Of a DNA stretch of 64,000 nt, positions 31,774 to 43,600 are shown piece after piece. Where the stretch lies: contig OX291562.1 of assembly GCA_946406115.1 (NCBI GenBank), positions 2,510,001-2,574,000 of the forward strand. The letters run 5' to 3'. Origin of the DNA: Apoda limacodes. Its lineage: Eukaryota > Arthropoda > Insecta > Lepidoptera > Limacodidae. Position 1 is the first letter of the stretch. Every line of letters begins with the position of its first letter. Under the pieces are notes generated by a model. That model did no database searches, was not told the DNA's origin, and saw only the letters and a program-made list of their open reading frames with translations. The position numbers and the translations under genes are program-made.

Positions 31774-34713
31774 ATGGGGCCTTTAGTAGCCCCAAGTAGA
31801 ATAAAACCGCGCTCTATATCGATTGCGTTCTGGAACGCAAACGGCCTTCAGGCAAAGCGCGATGAAATATCAGAATTTCTCAAAACGCACGAGATCGATG
31901 TACTTTTAGTGCAAGAGACTTTTCTTAAACCAAAGCGTAGGGGTCCTAAGATCGCAAACTACGCACTGGTTAGAAATGATCGGCCCACCTGTAAGGGAGG
32001 AACGCTCATTTATTATAAAAGATCTCTGCACTGCGTACCTATCGACACTCCTCCGTTAGAAAATTTAGAAGCGTCGGTTATCCGGATAGCGATGACAGGG
32101 CACAGTCCCATAGTACTGGCCTCTGTATATTTGTCACCTACAAAGGTGATATTACAAAGCGATCTTAAAACGCTGTTTGACTTAGGTAACGCTGTTGTAT
32201 TAGCAGGCGACCTAAACTGCAAACATAAGCGATGGAATTCGCATTCAACATCGCTAAACGGCAAACGACTAGAGGCCCTAGTCGACCCGTTAGGTTTCGA
32301 TGTTATTGCGCCCATCTCTCCGACCCACTTTCCCGAAGTAGTGACACATAGACCTGACGTACTTGACATAGCACTTCTTAAGAACGTAGCCTTAAGGCTG
32401 CATTCCATAGAGGTGTTACACGAGCTTACATCTGACCATAGGCCGGTTCTCTTACGACTAGGGTCCCCAACCGACGGTCATCCGTCCGTTAAGGACGTGG
32501 TCGACTGGCGGAGACTAGGTGAAAACCTAGGAAAAATAGACTCGCCCCACCTAAATAGGATCCCGGACAATATTGTCTCAGCCGACGATGTTAGTTTAGC
32601 GGTCGAAGCGCTTACTAGCCACCTCCAGTCCGCTGTAGCGGAGTGCTCTAAGCGGATTACAGTAGAGAATAATCTCCGCTGGAATCTGCCGGAGGACGTG
32701 AGGTTGCTATTGAGAGCTAAGAACGCGGCTACTCGACGGTACGACAATTATCCGTCTGAGGTAAACAGGGCATCGCTCAGATCTTTACAACGTGCCGTAA
32801 AGACAAAAATAGCCGAAGTTAGGAACGAAAAGTGGGACAATCTCATGAAAGAGATATCGCCTTCCCACTTAGCGTACTATCAGATGGCTCGAGCGTTAAA
32901 ATCCGACGTAGTGAGTACTATGCCGCCTTTAGTCGACGCAAACGCGACAATCGCATTTGACGACGACGAAAAGGCCGAATGCCTAGCCAAATCGCTAGAA
33001 AGTCAGTGTTCGCTCAGCGAACAACCCACTGACCAAGCTCACGTCGATGAAGTGGACAGGGAAGTGGAGCGGAGAGCGGCCCTTCCCCCACTTGACTCAC
33101 TTCCCCCCGTAACAGTCTCTGAGGTCGAAAAGATCATCAAAGACTTACAACCCAAAAAGGCCCCGGGTGCCGATGGGATCTCAAATAGGCTTCTAAAAAT
33201 CCTCCCCGCTCAGCTCCTCCTTCTATTGGTCAGCATCTTCAATGCGGCCATGGCAAATTGCATCTTTCCCGACTCTTGGAAAGAAGCTGACGTTATAGGT
33301 ATCCCTAAACTGGGTAAACCTAGTAACGTAGCCACGTCATATAGACCCATTAGTCTCTTAAAGACTTTGGGGAAATTATATGAACGACTCCTCCTTTCTC
33401 GCCTGAAAGACTACGTTCAGTCTAAAGGCATTCTGATTGACGAACAGTTCGGTTTTCGAGCTAATCACTCGTGCGTCAATCAAGTGCACCGCATAACGGA
33501 GCACATCCTCCAAGGTCTCAATAGGTCCCCTAAGCCGTTCAGCACAGGAGCCCTCTTCTTCGATGTAGCGAAGGCTTTCGATAAAGTCTGGCATAACGGC
33601 TTGATTTACAAGCTGTACAATCTCGGTGTCCCAGACCGTCTCGTGCTCATCTTACGAGACTTCCTTAGGGATCGCAGTTTTCGCTATCGCGTAGAACGAA
33701 GTCATTCGTCTCCCCACCCCATAGGTGCAGGTGTCCCCCAGGGCTCCGTGCTTTCCCCTCTACTTTATTCCCTATTCACAAACGATATACCTCGTCCCTC
33801 GAACGTTAATGTGGCGCTCTTCGCGGACGATACGGCGCTCTACTGTTCTCACCGACACGTCCGTCGTATAAGCCTGGCCCTCCAGTCTGCCGCCAACGCC
33901 TTAGGCGATTGGTTTCGGAAGTGGAGAATCGAGGTTAACCCCGAGAAAAGTGCAGCAGTGCACTTCGCCCGGGGCCGAAAATCGGTAAAGGTCACAAGGC
34001 AACTCACCCCAGTCCACCTATATGGCCAACCCATTCCGTGGGTTAAAAAGGTCAAATATTTAGGGGTCACTTTAGACTCTCGTCTTAATTTCAGAGCCCA
34101 CATTAAAAGAGTAAGAGATCGAGCAGCCTTTGTTCTCGGTCGTCTTAAGCCAATGTTAAACAAGTACAGTAAAATGTCTCTTAGAAATAAGGTGACGCTT
34201 TACAAAACTTGTATTCGGCCCATACTCACATATGCGAGCGTAGCGTTTGGTCACACCAACACTACTTCCTTGCAAGTCTTACAAAATCGCTTTATGCGAG
34301 GCGCAGTCGGCGCCCCGTACTATATGCGTAACATCGATCTCCATAGTGATTTCGAGCTTCCGACCATAAAAGCCTTCATCAAAGATGCGTCTAAACGCTA
34401 CTTTGAGACGGCAGCCCTCCACCCCAATCCCCTAATTAGGCAATCTTGCAACTATGCCCCCATTAGAGGGGCCTTAGGACCGTTTAGATATCCGAGGCAC
34501 GTCATAATTGACTCCGACGATGATATAACCAGCAGGCTCAAAGCTCAAGCGCCTTCAGCGCTCGCGTCCGCGATCACAGATTATAGAAATATATACAGAA
34601 TACGTCGCCGCCGGCGGCGACGGAACATTAGACAGCTTAGTTTTAACACACACACACACACTCGAGCGCGCGGGTATACTAGGTTCACTAATATACCCGG
34701 GCGCTTCGACTAG
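31774..34713 (+). CDS. E4 ORF2 protein: endonuclease and reverse transcriptase
   Basis: 979 aa, identical to E3 ORF2 except Ala to Thr in DSDDDI(A/T)SR near the C-terminus. The frame is intact, but with no 5' UTR or ORF1 the copy lacks its own promoter region. Read-through from E3 or the H2B promoter could still express it (inference). Confidence 0.94.
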   Translation: MGPLVAPSRIKPRSISIAFWNANGLQAKRDEISEFLKTHEIDVLLVQETFLKPKRRGPKIANYALVRNDRPTCKGGTLIYYKRSLHCVPIDTPPLENLEASVIRIAMTGHSPIVLASVYLSPTKVILQSDLKTLFDLGNAVVLAGDLNCKHKRWNSHSTSLNGKRLEALVDPLGFDVIAPISPTHFPEVVTHRPDVLDIALLKNVALRLHSIEVLHELTSDHRPVLLRLGSPTDGHPSVKDVVDWRRLGENLGKIDSPHLNRIPDNIVSADDVSLAVEALTSHLQSAVAECSKRITVENNLRWNLPEDVRLLLRAKNAATRRYDNYPSEVNRASLRSLQRAVKTKIAEVRNEKWDNLMKEISPSHLAYYQMARALKSDVVSTMPPLVDANATIAFDDDEKAECLAKSLESQCSLSEQPTDQAHVDEVDREVERRAALPPLDSLPPVTVSEVEKIIKDLQPKKAPGADGISNRLLKILPAQLLLLLVSIFNAAMANCIFPDSWKEADVIGIPKLGKPSNVATSYRPISLLKTLGKLYERLLLSRLKDYVQSKGILIDEQFGFRANHSCVNQVHRITEHILQGLNRSPKPFSTGALFFDVAKAFDKVWHNGLIYKLYNLGVPDRLVLILRDFLRDRSFRYRVERSHSSPHPIGAGVPQGSVLSPLLYSLFTNDIPRPSNVNVALFADDTALYCSHRHVRRISLALQSAANALGDWFRKWRIEVNPEKSAAVHFARGRKSVKVTRQLTPVHLYGQPIPWVKKVKYLGVTLDSRLNFRAHIKRVRDRAAFVLGRLKPMLNKYSKMSLRNKVTLYKTCIRPILTYASVAFGHTNTTSLQVLQNRFMRGAVGAPYYMRNIDLHSDFELPTIKAFIKDASKRYFETAALHPNPLIRQSCNYAPIRGALGPFRYPRHVIIDSDDDITSRLKAQAPSALASAITDYRNIYRIRRRRRRRNIRQLSFNTHTHTRARGYTRFTNIPGRFD

Positions 34714-35094
34714 TTAGATTTAAATAATAATAGGCGAGTGCTGAAGAGTTTCTTGCCGTTTCTTCTCTTCAGAACGCCTTTGCTATTTTCCGAAACGGCG
34801 GTAAAATTTAGTTAGATACAAATTTTAGTTTCTAAGAGCGGTTGCCCAAGCCGAGGTTCGTGTCTAGGACACCCTTGCGCAAACCGCCCCAACTTTTCGC
34901 TGAAGAGTGCAAGCAGCACCGCAGCAAAAGTTAGTCCGCGTGTAGTTGTAAAGGCCATCTGCGGCCAACAACAGTAGCCAGTAGTTAGAAAAAAAAAAAA
35001 ATTACGAACTACAGTCTGCGCTGTGACGCTCTACGTTGAAGACGTTGATCTTACGCTACCGTTACCGTTGTTATATATTTTATTTTAATTCATC

Positions 35095-35469
35095 ATGCCG
35101 CCCAAGACTAGCGGAAAGGCAGCCAAGAAATCCGGCAAAGCTCAAAAGAACATCTCCAAATCGGACAAAAAGAAGAAGAAGCACAAGAGGAAGGAGAGCT
35201 ACGCCATTTACATCTACAAAGTGCTGAAGCAGGTCCATCCCGACACCGGTATCTCTAGTAAAGCTATGTCGATCATGAACTCTTTCGTGAACGATATCTT
35301 CGAACGTATAGCGGCCGAAGCTTCGAGACTTGCTCACTACAATAAACGTTCCACGATAACGTCGAGGGAGGTGCAGACATCGGTGAGACTCCTTCTTCCC
35401 GGTGAACTTGCCAAGCACGCTGTCAGTGAGGGTACTAAAGCCGTCACTAAATATACTAGCTCTAAGTGA
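35095..35469 (+). CDS. H2B: Histone H2B, unit 3 (cut off from its promoter)
   Basis: Identical protein; E3 and E4 separate it from its TATA by more than 9 kb. Confidence 0.98.
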   Translation: MPPKTSGKAAKKSGKAQKNISKSDKKKKKHKRKESYAIYIYKVLKQVHPDTGISSKAMSIMNSFVNDIFERIAAEASRLAHYNKRSTITSREVQTSVRLLLPGELAKHAVSEGTKAVTKYTSSK

Positions 35470-35544
35470 GCTAGTACCAAAATTGTGATGTGTGACGAGC
35501 GTCTAATTTTGATATTGGACGCGATCAAATACATACAACAAAAA

Positions 35545-35560
35545 GGCCCTTTTCAGGGCC
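35545..35560 (+). terminator. H2B stem-loop, unit 3
   Basis: GGCCCT-TTTC-AGGGCC. Confidence 0.97.
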
Positions 35561-36564
<1,004 letters not shown>

Positions 36565-36915
36565 AATGTTGAAAAATAATAAAAAATATTTGTTTTTTTT
36601 TAATTGAAGATCGTTTATTACTAAGTGTTAGTGCTGTGCTGTGCTGTGTCGTACGTTGTGATCAAGTTGAGTGTTGTGTCCGTGTACATATGTTTCTATA
36701 TGTATAATGTGCAATATACGTACCTATGTGTGTACTTTCAGAGTAGCTTGTTGTTACTCTTGAAGTGTGTTAGGTTTATATATTGTTCATTATATATTAT
36801 AGTGATATATATATATATTTACGATATTGCACAATGAGACGACGACGACTGCGGCGCGGCACGCACGCACTACGCTGCGTTCGATCTATTTGCGTTGAAA
36901 ACAAATAAAACAAAA

Positions 36916-36931
36916 GGCCCTTCTAAGGGCC
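36916..36931 (+). terminator. H3 stem-loop, unit 3
   Basis: GGCCCT-TCTA-AGGGCC, 351 nt after the stop. Confidence 0.92.
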
Positions 36932-36977
36932 GCACTTATTTCTGTGAATATTAAAATGTTTCTTTCTTATTAAGACG

Positions 36978-37012
<35 letters not shown>

Positions 37013-37884
37013 GACCATCGGTATTCAAATCTTGGTAAAGGTACTATATGATTGTTATTTGTAGGTAGGTAATAATACATACCTACTCGTAATGTTATGA
37101 GATTGATGATGCCTCAGTATGGGCCTTCTACAAGGGTCGGTCACCCATCTAGGTACTGATCGTGCCCGATGTTGCTTTATTCCTTTCCTGCTGATCCGCT
37201 GAGCCTCGAAGTATGTGTATGTATTTATGTATGTGATTAAGTTAAGTTAAGTAAGGTTAGGTTAGGTTTGGTTTGGTTTGTACAGTAGATTACCTTACCT
37301 AAATCGGTATAAAACGCTTTGATTCGATTTGGGTTAGGTTTCGTTAAGTTAGGTTAGGTTAGGTTGGGTTAGGTTGGGTTAGGTTTGGTTTGGTTTGGTT
37401 TGGTGTTTCTTTCTTTCTTTGGTACAGCAGATTACCTTACCTAGGTAGGTATAAAACGCTTTGATTCGATTTGGGTTAGGTTTCGTTAGGTTAGGTTAGG
37501 TTAGGTTAGGTTGGGTTAGGTTGTGGTATGTTATGTTAAACCGGCCTTACTACCGGTCAGACTGACTGACTGACTGACTGACTGACTGACTGACTGACTG
37601 ACTGACTGACTGACTGACTGACTGACTGACTGACTGACTGACTGACTGACTGACTGACTGACTGACTGACTGACTGACTGACCGACCGACCGACTAGTCT
37701 CAGACTCAGGTTTGTTTGACGGCAGGGTTGTTTGTTTGTTTGTTTGTTTGTTTGTTTGTTTGTTTGTTTGTTTGTTTGTTTGTTTGTTTGTTTGTATAAT
37801 GTAGGTACATAATGTGTATGTATAATATAGGTAGTTAAATTTTATCCTAGTTTTGTATCGACTCTTCGTATTATCTATCCATCT
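36932..37884. other. H3-H4 spacer, units 3/4 junction
   Basis: Contains the (CA)n tract, 5S-like fragment, duplicated TATAAAACGC blocks, TTAGG-like tract, unit boundary at 37521 and the GACT/GTTT tracts. Confidence 0.8.
37139..37205 (-). pseudogene. 5S rRNA-like fragment, unit 3
   Basis: Same antisense fragment as at 6819-6885. Confidence 0.7.
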
Positions 37885-37984
37885 CCCTCCCTCTCCCCCT
37901 CTTCTCTCCTAACCTCCCCTCCCCTCCCTTGCCATCGCGTCGACCAGCGAGACTATAAATACGGCCAAAACTGCGTGCGATTTT
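37885..37984 (+). promoter_or_regulatory. Orphaned H4 promoter, unit 4
   Basis: Pyrimidine tract and TATAAATA (37954-37961), ending with the first copy of TGCGATTTT (37976-37984). E5 begins at the next base, so the H4 TATA now sits 32 bp before the element's own +1 A. Confidence 0.85.
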
Positions 37985-38018
37985 CATTCCCGATTCGACT
38001 CTTGTGTTGTGCGGTCGT
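37984..38018 (+). promoter_or_regulatory. E5 internal promoter (initiator and DPE) under the host TATA
   Basis: TCATTC (37984-37989) is a perfect arthropod initiator, with its T supplied by the target. With A37986 as +1, GGTCGT (38013-38018) lies exactly at +28 to +33, a perfect DPE. The host TATA begins at -32. Confidence 0.75.
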
Positions 38019-38764
38019 GTTTTCGAGCGTCAAGTGCTCTTAGTGTGCTCCGTGCAGTGGTGACTCAGCTGGTGCGCATTCCTGTGTGGTGTTTTGCCTT
38101 AGCGCTGACGACCTCGAATTGTTGTTTGGTTTATTGCCCGCAATTCCTGGAAAATCGGCCTGAGTGTTGAAGCGCTGCTCGGCAGTGTGTATTGGCTGGG
38201 AAATTGCTTCTCGGCCCGCGCTGAGTGTGTTTGTGCGTTCTTCAACGCGCCCATAACCGAGTGTTTATCGAAGCGATACTGTGCGTTTTTGTGCGTGAGT
38301 GTGTGTTCTCGTAGTCGCGGAACTACTACGCATAGCGGTGACCCTCGCTTGCCTCTTTGACTGTTACCGGTTCGCCCGGTCTGAGTCCGGCTTTGTGTTA
38401 AATCGCTAGCGTAGTATTTCCGCTTCAGCGGTTCGCCGCTCCGTGCATTCTCGCGTTTTAAGTGTCGATTGCGTTTTAGTTTGTAGAAATCCAGTTCCGA
38501 GTGCTCAAGGGCTGGTGGGTGAGATCGTATAGCTCTTTTCAGAGTTGCGGTCTACCTAAAAGTTTCTCGTTCATAAACGTCTCGTTGCTGGGGGGAAACC
38601 TAACGGTGACAACGTAACCCCGGCCGTAGGAGTAGGAGTTAGGTACACACCAGGCAATCCGTAGCACTGCGGGGCGCCTGGCCACATTTAGGTATTCTTG
38701 CTCCTCGCCAGCAATGGTGGGGAGTCACTAGGTACTCACAAGCTACACCTCGGCCACTCCCGCG
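38019..38764 (+). other. E5 5' UTR
   Basis: Near-identical to that of E2 until about 38734, where the divergent block begins. The histone-like hairpin is at 38531-38546. No gene is seen. Confidence 0.7.
38531..38546 (+). promoter_or_regulatory. Histone stem-loop-like hairpin in the E5 5' UTR
   Basis: AGCTCT-TTTC-AGAGTT, as in E2. Confidence 0.6.
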
Positions 38765-40633
38765 ATGGCCGAAGAACTACTCACTGGCATGTCCCGGGAC
38801 CAGATAGGGGAGATCATAAGGTTATGCCTTCGTGATCACTCAGATCTGGTCCGAGCCTACGCTTTCCAGGCTGTGGCTGCCCACGAAACGTCCGACAATT
38901 CGGTACCCTCCCAATGTTCGCCGCCGCCATGTTCGCCGCCGCGTGCCCCGTCCCGTTCGCGTTCTCGCTCACGCACTCGCTCGCGCTCTCTCTCCCGCGA
39001 ACCCCGCCATCGCGACCCGCGTGTCGCTCGCCGCGCTCTTCGGGCCCCTGAGCCCATTCGCCCTCCCACTCCGGTAGCCGATGAGACCCTTACTCGGTCT
39101 CTCGCTACCCCGCCCCCCGCAACCTCCGAAACCGCACCCCGGTCTCCAGCAGCCGTAATGTCCGCTGAGTCGGCGTTGTCTGAGGACGACGAAGGCTTCA
39201 AAGTGGTTGGCCTGGGAACCAAAAAGGGTAAAAAACGGAAGAAGTCCGCCAAGTCTAAAAAGGCTTCGGCGGCATCCGCTCTGGAGTCTTCTACTCCTCC
39301 TCCCTCCGACTCTGAGGCTAAACGCCTCAAAGCGCCTAGCGCTTCCGCGTCCCCGTCCCCGTCCACCTCGGCGGCCAGCCCTGAGCTAGCCGCCATGGAC
39401 ACAACCCCCCCCGCCGCCACCTCTTCGCAGTCCGACTGTCCCACTTCGGGACGGAAGGAAAAATCTCCGCCGCCCATCGTCATCAAAGACAAAGGGGCCT
39501 GGCCGAACATTGCTAACGCTATGAAGGCCAAGCGTATCAATTATACGCACGCCCGCAATGATGCCGAGCGCGGCATCAAAGTGCAGGTCCCGACACCGTC
39601 AGATTTCCGAAATCTGACGGCCTTCCTCACGGCTCAAAAATATGAGTACCACACGTACTCATTGGCCGAGGAACGCGTTTTAAGGGCAGTCGTAAGGGGA
39701 GTCCCTAGGGAATTCTCCACCACGACTGTCCAGGACGACTTAATCGTCCAAGGCCTCCCCGTACGGGAAGTACATCGTATGTACAATGGCCGAAATAAGT
39801 CCGAGTGCTACGACATGGTGCTCGTTGTACTAGACCTAACAAAAGAAGGCAAAGCCATCTTTAACATCAAAGATGTTTGCAGCCTCAAAGGCATCAGGGT
39901 CGAGACTCCGCACAAGCGGTCGAACCCGAGTCAATGCCACCGATGCCAGCTATATGGCCACGCGCAGCGCAACTGCAGACGCAGACCGCGCTGCGTCAAA
40001 TGTTTACGCGATCACGCCACTCCGGACTGTGATCGCGATCGCTCAAACGCATCCGACCCGGTCGCTTGCGTACTCTGTGGGAGTGAAGGCCACCCAGCGA
40101 ATTACCGCGGGTGCCCCAAAGCTCCCAAACAGAGCTCGCGTAAACCCCATCAGGGTAAATCGCGCCCATCCGCCCCCCGCCAACAGGCTCCGCTCGTGCC
40201 TGCCCCCCTCCCGGCTGTCAACGCCTGGAGCCGTCCTCCAGCGCTAGTAGCGTCCAAATCGAAGGAGACAGACAAACTTTTGTCTGCTCTCCCCGGGCCC
40301 GTCTCAGTTACGGGCATTCCCTACCCCGCCCCTCTGATGTCCCGGGACATCCCGCGTCCAGCGCCCATGAGAAGTGCACCCGCACCTCTCGCGCATACGC
40401 GCCTTGCCCCCCCGCGCCCCTCTTTCGCGCTGCCCTGCAATGCCGTTCATACGGCCGAGCAGCAGCAGCACCTCGGCATTCTCGCCGAGATTTCTTGGGC
40501 CTTCGACGCGGCCAATTTCGAGATCGTGTTCGCCGAATACGAACAGATCACCGATTTCTCTCAAATGCTCGGCTTCATGGCTAAGCATCGCGATTTCTTC
40601 GCCGCCCTCCGCAGGGTAGCTCCAAAACCGTAG
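38765..40633 (+). CDS. E5 ORF1 protein, divergent N-terminus
   Basis: 622 aa. The first 55 or so residues (MAEELLTGMSRDQIGEIIRL onward) are only loosely similar to those of E2 and E6, whereas from the RS-rich block on the protein is almost identical, including the zinc knuckles. The DNA change is equally abrupt, suggesting recombination or template switching between family A lineages. Confidence 0.93.
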   Translation: MAEELLTGMSRDQIGEIIRLCLRDHSDLVRAYAFQAVAAHETSDNSVPSQCSPPPCSPPRAPSRSRSRSRTRSRSLSREPRHRDPRVARRALRAPEPIRPPTPVADETLTRSLATPPPATSETAPRSPAAVMSAESALSEDDEGFKVVGLGTKKGKKRKKSAKSKKASAASALESSTPPPSDSEAKRLKAPSASASPSPSTSAASPELAAMDTTPPAATSSQSDCPTSGRKEKSPPPIVIKDKGAWPNIANAMKAKRINYTHARNDAERGIKVQVPTPSDFRNLTAFLTAQKYEYHTYSLAEERVLRAVVRGVPREFSTTTVQDDLIVQGLPVREVHRMYNGRNKSECYDMVLVVLDLTKEGKAIFNIKDVCSLKGIRVETPHKRSNPSQCHRCQLYGHAQRNCRRRPRCVKCLRDHATPDCDRDRSNASDPVACVLCGSEGHPANYRGCPKAPKQSSRKPHQGKSRPSAPRQQAPLVPAPLPAVNAWSRPPALVASKSKETDKLLSALPGPVSVTGIPYPAPLMSRDIPRPAPMRSAPAPLAHTRLAPPRPSFALPCNAVHTAEQQQHLGILAEISWAFDAANFEIVFAEYEQITDFSQMLGFMAKHRDFFAALRRVAPKP

Positions 40634-40640
40634 AATCAAA

Positions 40641-43600
40641 ATGGATTGCACAACCGCGCGCGAAAAACCCCGGTCCGTCTCCATAGGCTATTTTAACGCC
40701 AACGGTCTTCGCAACCAAAGAGAGGAATTATCGCAATTCCTCTCGTCCCAAAAACCGGACGTCTTCCTCATCCAGGAAACGTTCCTAAAGCCCGCTGTCC
40801 GTACCCCTTCAATCGCGAACTATCGTACCGTCCGTAATGATAGAACTGCCTCCAATCTCGGAGGCACTCTCATCTATTACAGGCGCTCCCTGCATTGCTC
40901 CCCTATCGATCCTCCACCGCTTACGAATTTAGAAGCATCCGTCTGCCGCTTAGCGATGACCGGCCATCAGCCGATCATCATTGCATCGGTTTATCTCTCT
41001 CCCCTAAAAGACTTGCTCGAGAGCGACCTTCAGTCGCTCTTAAGTTTAGGCGACGCCGTCATTCTTGCCGGCGACCTAAATTGCAAGCATCGCCGCTGGA
41101 ACTCTTCTGTAACTTCACAAAGAGGCAGACTCCTTGACGATTTAGTTGACAGACTAAACTTTGACATCATCGCTCCCATGACGCCCACTTACTTTCCCCA
41201 CAATACTCGGTTTAACCCCGACGTACTCGACATAGCACTTCTAAAGAATGTAAGGCTAAGCTTTCGCTCTATAGAGGTGCTTGACGAACTTGACTCGGAC
41301 CACCGCCCTGTCGTCCTCCGATTAGGTTTCCCTTCGGACTCTCCTCCCGACACTAGAACCGTGACGGACTGGGATAAATTTGGGCGATTGCTCGAAAATC
41401 CCAGCTCGCCACATCTAGACCGCGTTCCCGACGTAATCTCATCCGCGACCGATCTTAACGTAGCTATCGACTCACTCACTAGCCACCTGACCGCCACCGT
41501 TGGCGAGTGCTCACGACAAGTGCCGGTTGGTGATTATCACCACCTAATCCTGCCTCAGCACATCAGGTCGCTAATGACTGAGCGTAACGCGGCCCACCGC
41601 GCTCGCGATCGCGCTCCCACTATCGATAATAAAGCTCGCTTCAACGACTTACACCGCCGTGTAAGAACCGCTGTAGCTGAGCTTCGCGCCCAACGTTTCG
41701 GTGATCTTATGGAGAACATTTCTCCTTCTCACCAAGCTTATTGGCACTTAGCCAGAGCTCTAAAATCCGAAACCGCAAACTCTCTCCCTCCGTTAACTCG
41801 TCCCAACAATAGCGTTCCCGCGTTCAATGACGACGAAAAAGCGGATTGCCTAGCATCCAGCCTCCAAGCCCAATGTGCCTTAAGCACACAGCCTTTCGAT
41901 CCCGATCACGTGCGCGAGGTAGACGGCGAAGTGGAGCGCAGAACTTCTCTGCCTCCACAAGACCCCCTGCCCCCTGTCACTGTCGACGAAGTCATACAGG
42001 TCATCAAAGACCTACGCCCCCGTAAGTCCCCCGGCGCAGACGGTATCTCTAACGATATCCTAAAGCGCCTCACTCTTCCCCTTATCTGCCTCCTAGTAGC
42101 GATCTTTAACGCTGCTATGGAACATTGCATCTTTCCATCCCAATGGAAAGATGCAATCGTTATAGGCATCCACAAGCCCGGCAAAGCTCGTACCGAGCCG
42201 TCCTCCTATCGCCCTATAAGTTTACTAAAGGCCCTTGGTAAACTCTATGAACGCCTCCTTCTCGCCCGCCTACGGAACTCTATAGTCTCCAGAGGCATTT
42301 TAATAGACGAGCAGTTTGGCTTTCGTGCCAAACACTCATGCGTCCATCAAGTCCTCCGCATAACGGAACATATTCTTACTGGCTTCCAGCCAGCGTTAGG
42401 TAAGACCCGTCACACGGGCGCTGTCTTCTTCGATGTAGCGAAAGCTTTCGACAAAGTCTGGCACAACGGTTTAATTTTTAAACTGTACAACTTTCAGTTG
42501 CCAGATCGTCTCGTGCTCATCATACGAGACTATTTGTCGAATCGTAGCTTTCGCTACAGAGTTGAAGGCACTCTCTCCTCCCCCCGCCCCATAGAAGCAG
42601 GAGTCCCGCAAGGGTCCGTGCTCGCCCCCGTCTTGTACCTTCTGTACACTAACGATATCCCAAAAACGATAGGTACCCAATTAGCCCTCTATGCGGACGA
42701 TACCGCTCTCTATACTACCGATAGGCAAGTGAGTCGAATCACTGAGAGACTCCAATCCGCTATCACCGCCCTAGGCGAGTGGTTTCGGAAATGGAGAATC
42801 GAGGTGAATCCCGACAAAAGCTCTGCCGTCCTTTTCACCACAGGCAGCCCTCCACGGCCAACTTCCCTCTCTCTCTTCGGTCGTGCCATTCCCTGGCAAA
42901 ATAAGACCAAATATCTCGGTGTGACCATGGATAGACGTTTGAACTTCCACGCTCACACCAAAATAGTCAGAGACCGAGCCGCTTTTGTCCTCGGTCGTCT
43001 CTATCCCATGATAGGCAAGTATAGTAAGATGTCGCTTAGAAATAAGCTAAATCTTTACACAACTTGCATCCGCCCCATACTAGCTTATGCTAGCGTAGTC
43101 TTTGCTCTGTCCAAGCGCAATCTCCACAAACTCCAGACCCTCCAAAACCGCTTTCTCAGAGCGGCCTCTGGAGCCTCTTGGTACGTTCGCAACGCGGACC
43201 TACACAGAGACTTCGAACTTCCCACGATTCCCCAGTACTTTAAAGACTTGGCAGTCCGCTTTTTCGAGCGTACGCAAAATCACCCGAATAGATTAGTTGT
43301 GCAATCCACGACGTACATTCCCCCCGATCGTCCCCGTCGCGGTCGTAAAACTATACTTAGGCGGCCTCGGCACGTACTAACGTCCCCAGATGACGATCTC
43401 GCTGTCCGGATAGCGAGATTAGTCTCCACGACCTCCCCGAATAGGGCCTCCCTCCAAACACGACGCCGACGTCCCCGGGTTCGTCGGCGCCCACAAGGAT
43501 ACACTAGGTATCAAAGAGTGCCGGGGCGCTTCTCGCCCCCACTCAATCGCAACCGCACCCGCGTAACGGGGAACTCCCCTCCTGGCGGTGACTCACCTTC

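Larger units (their letters stand above)
31352..35001 (+). mobile_element. E4: 5'-truncated family B LINE in tandem with E3
   Basis: This 3.65-kb insertion starts inside ORF1 (its first base equals E3 position 27683) and ends in 13 A. It is flanked by TTACGAACTACA at 31340-31351 and 35002-35013. It is almost identical to E3 over its full length; one silent and one missense change in ORF2 were seen. Two successive insertions into the same regenerated target explain the arrangement. Confidence 0.95.

Noticed and set aside
38857..39540. 227-codon minus-strand frame opposite E5 ORF1
   Set aside because: It is a mirror of RS- and Pro-rich codons and lacks any domain or conserved start.
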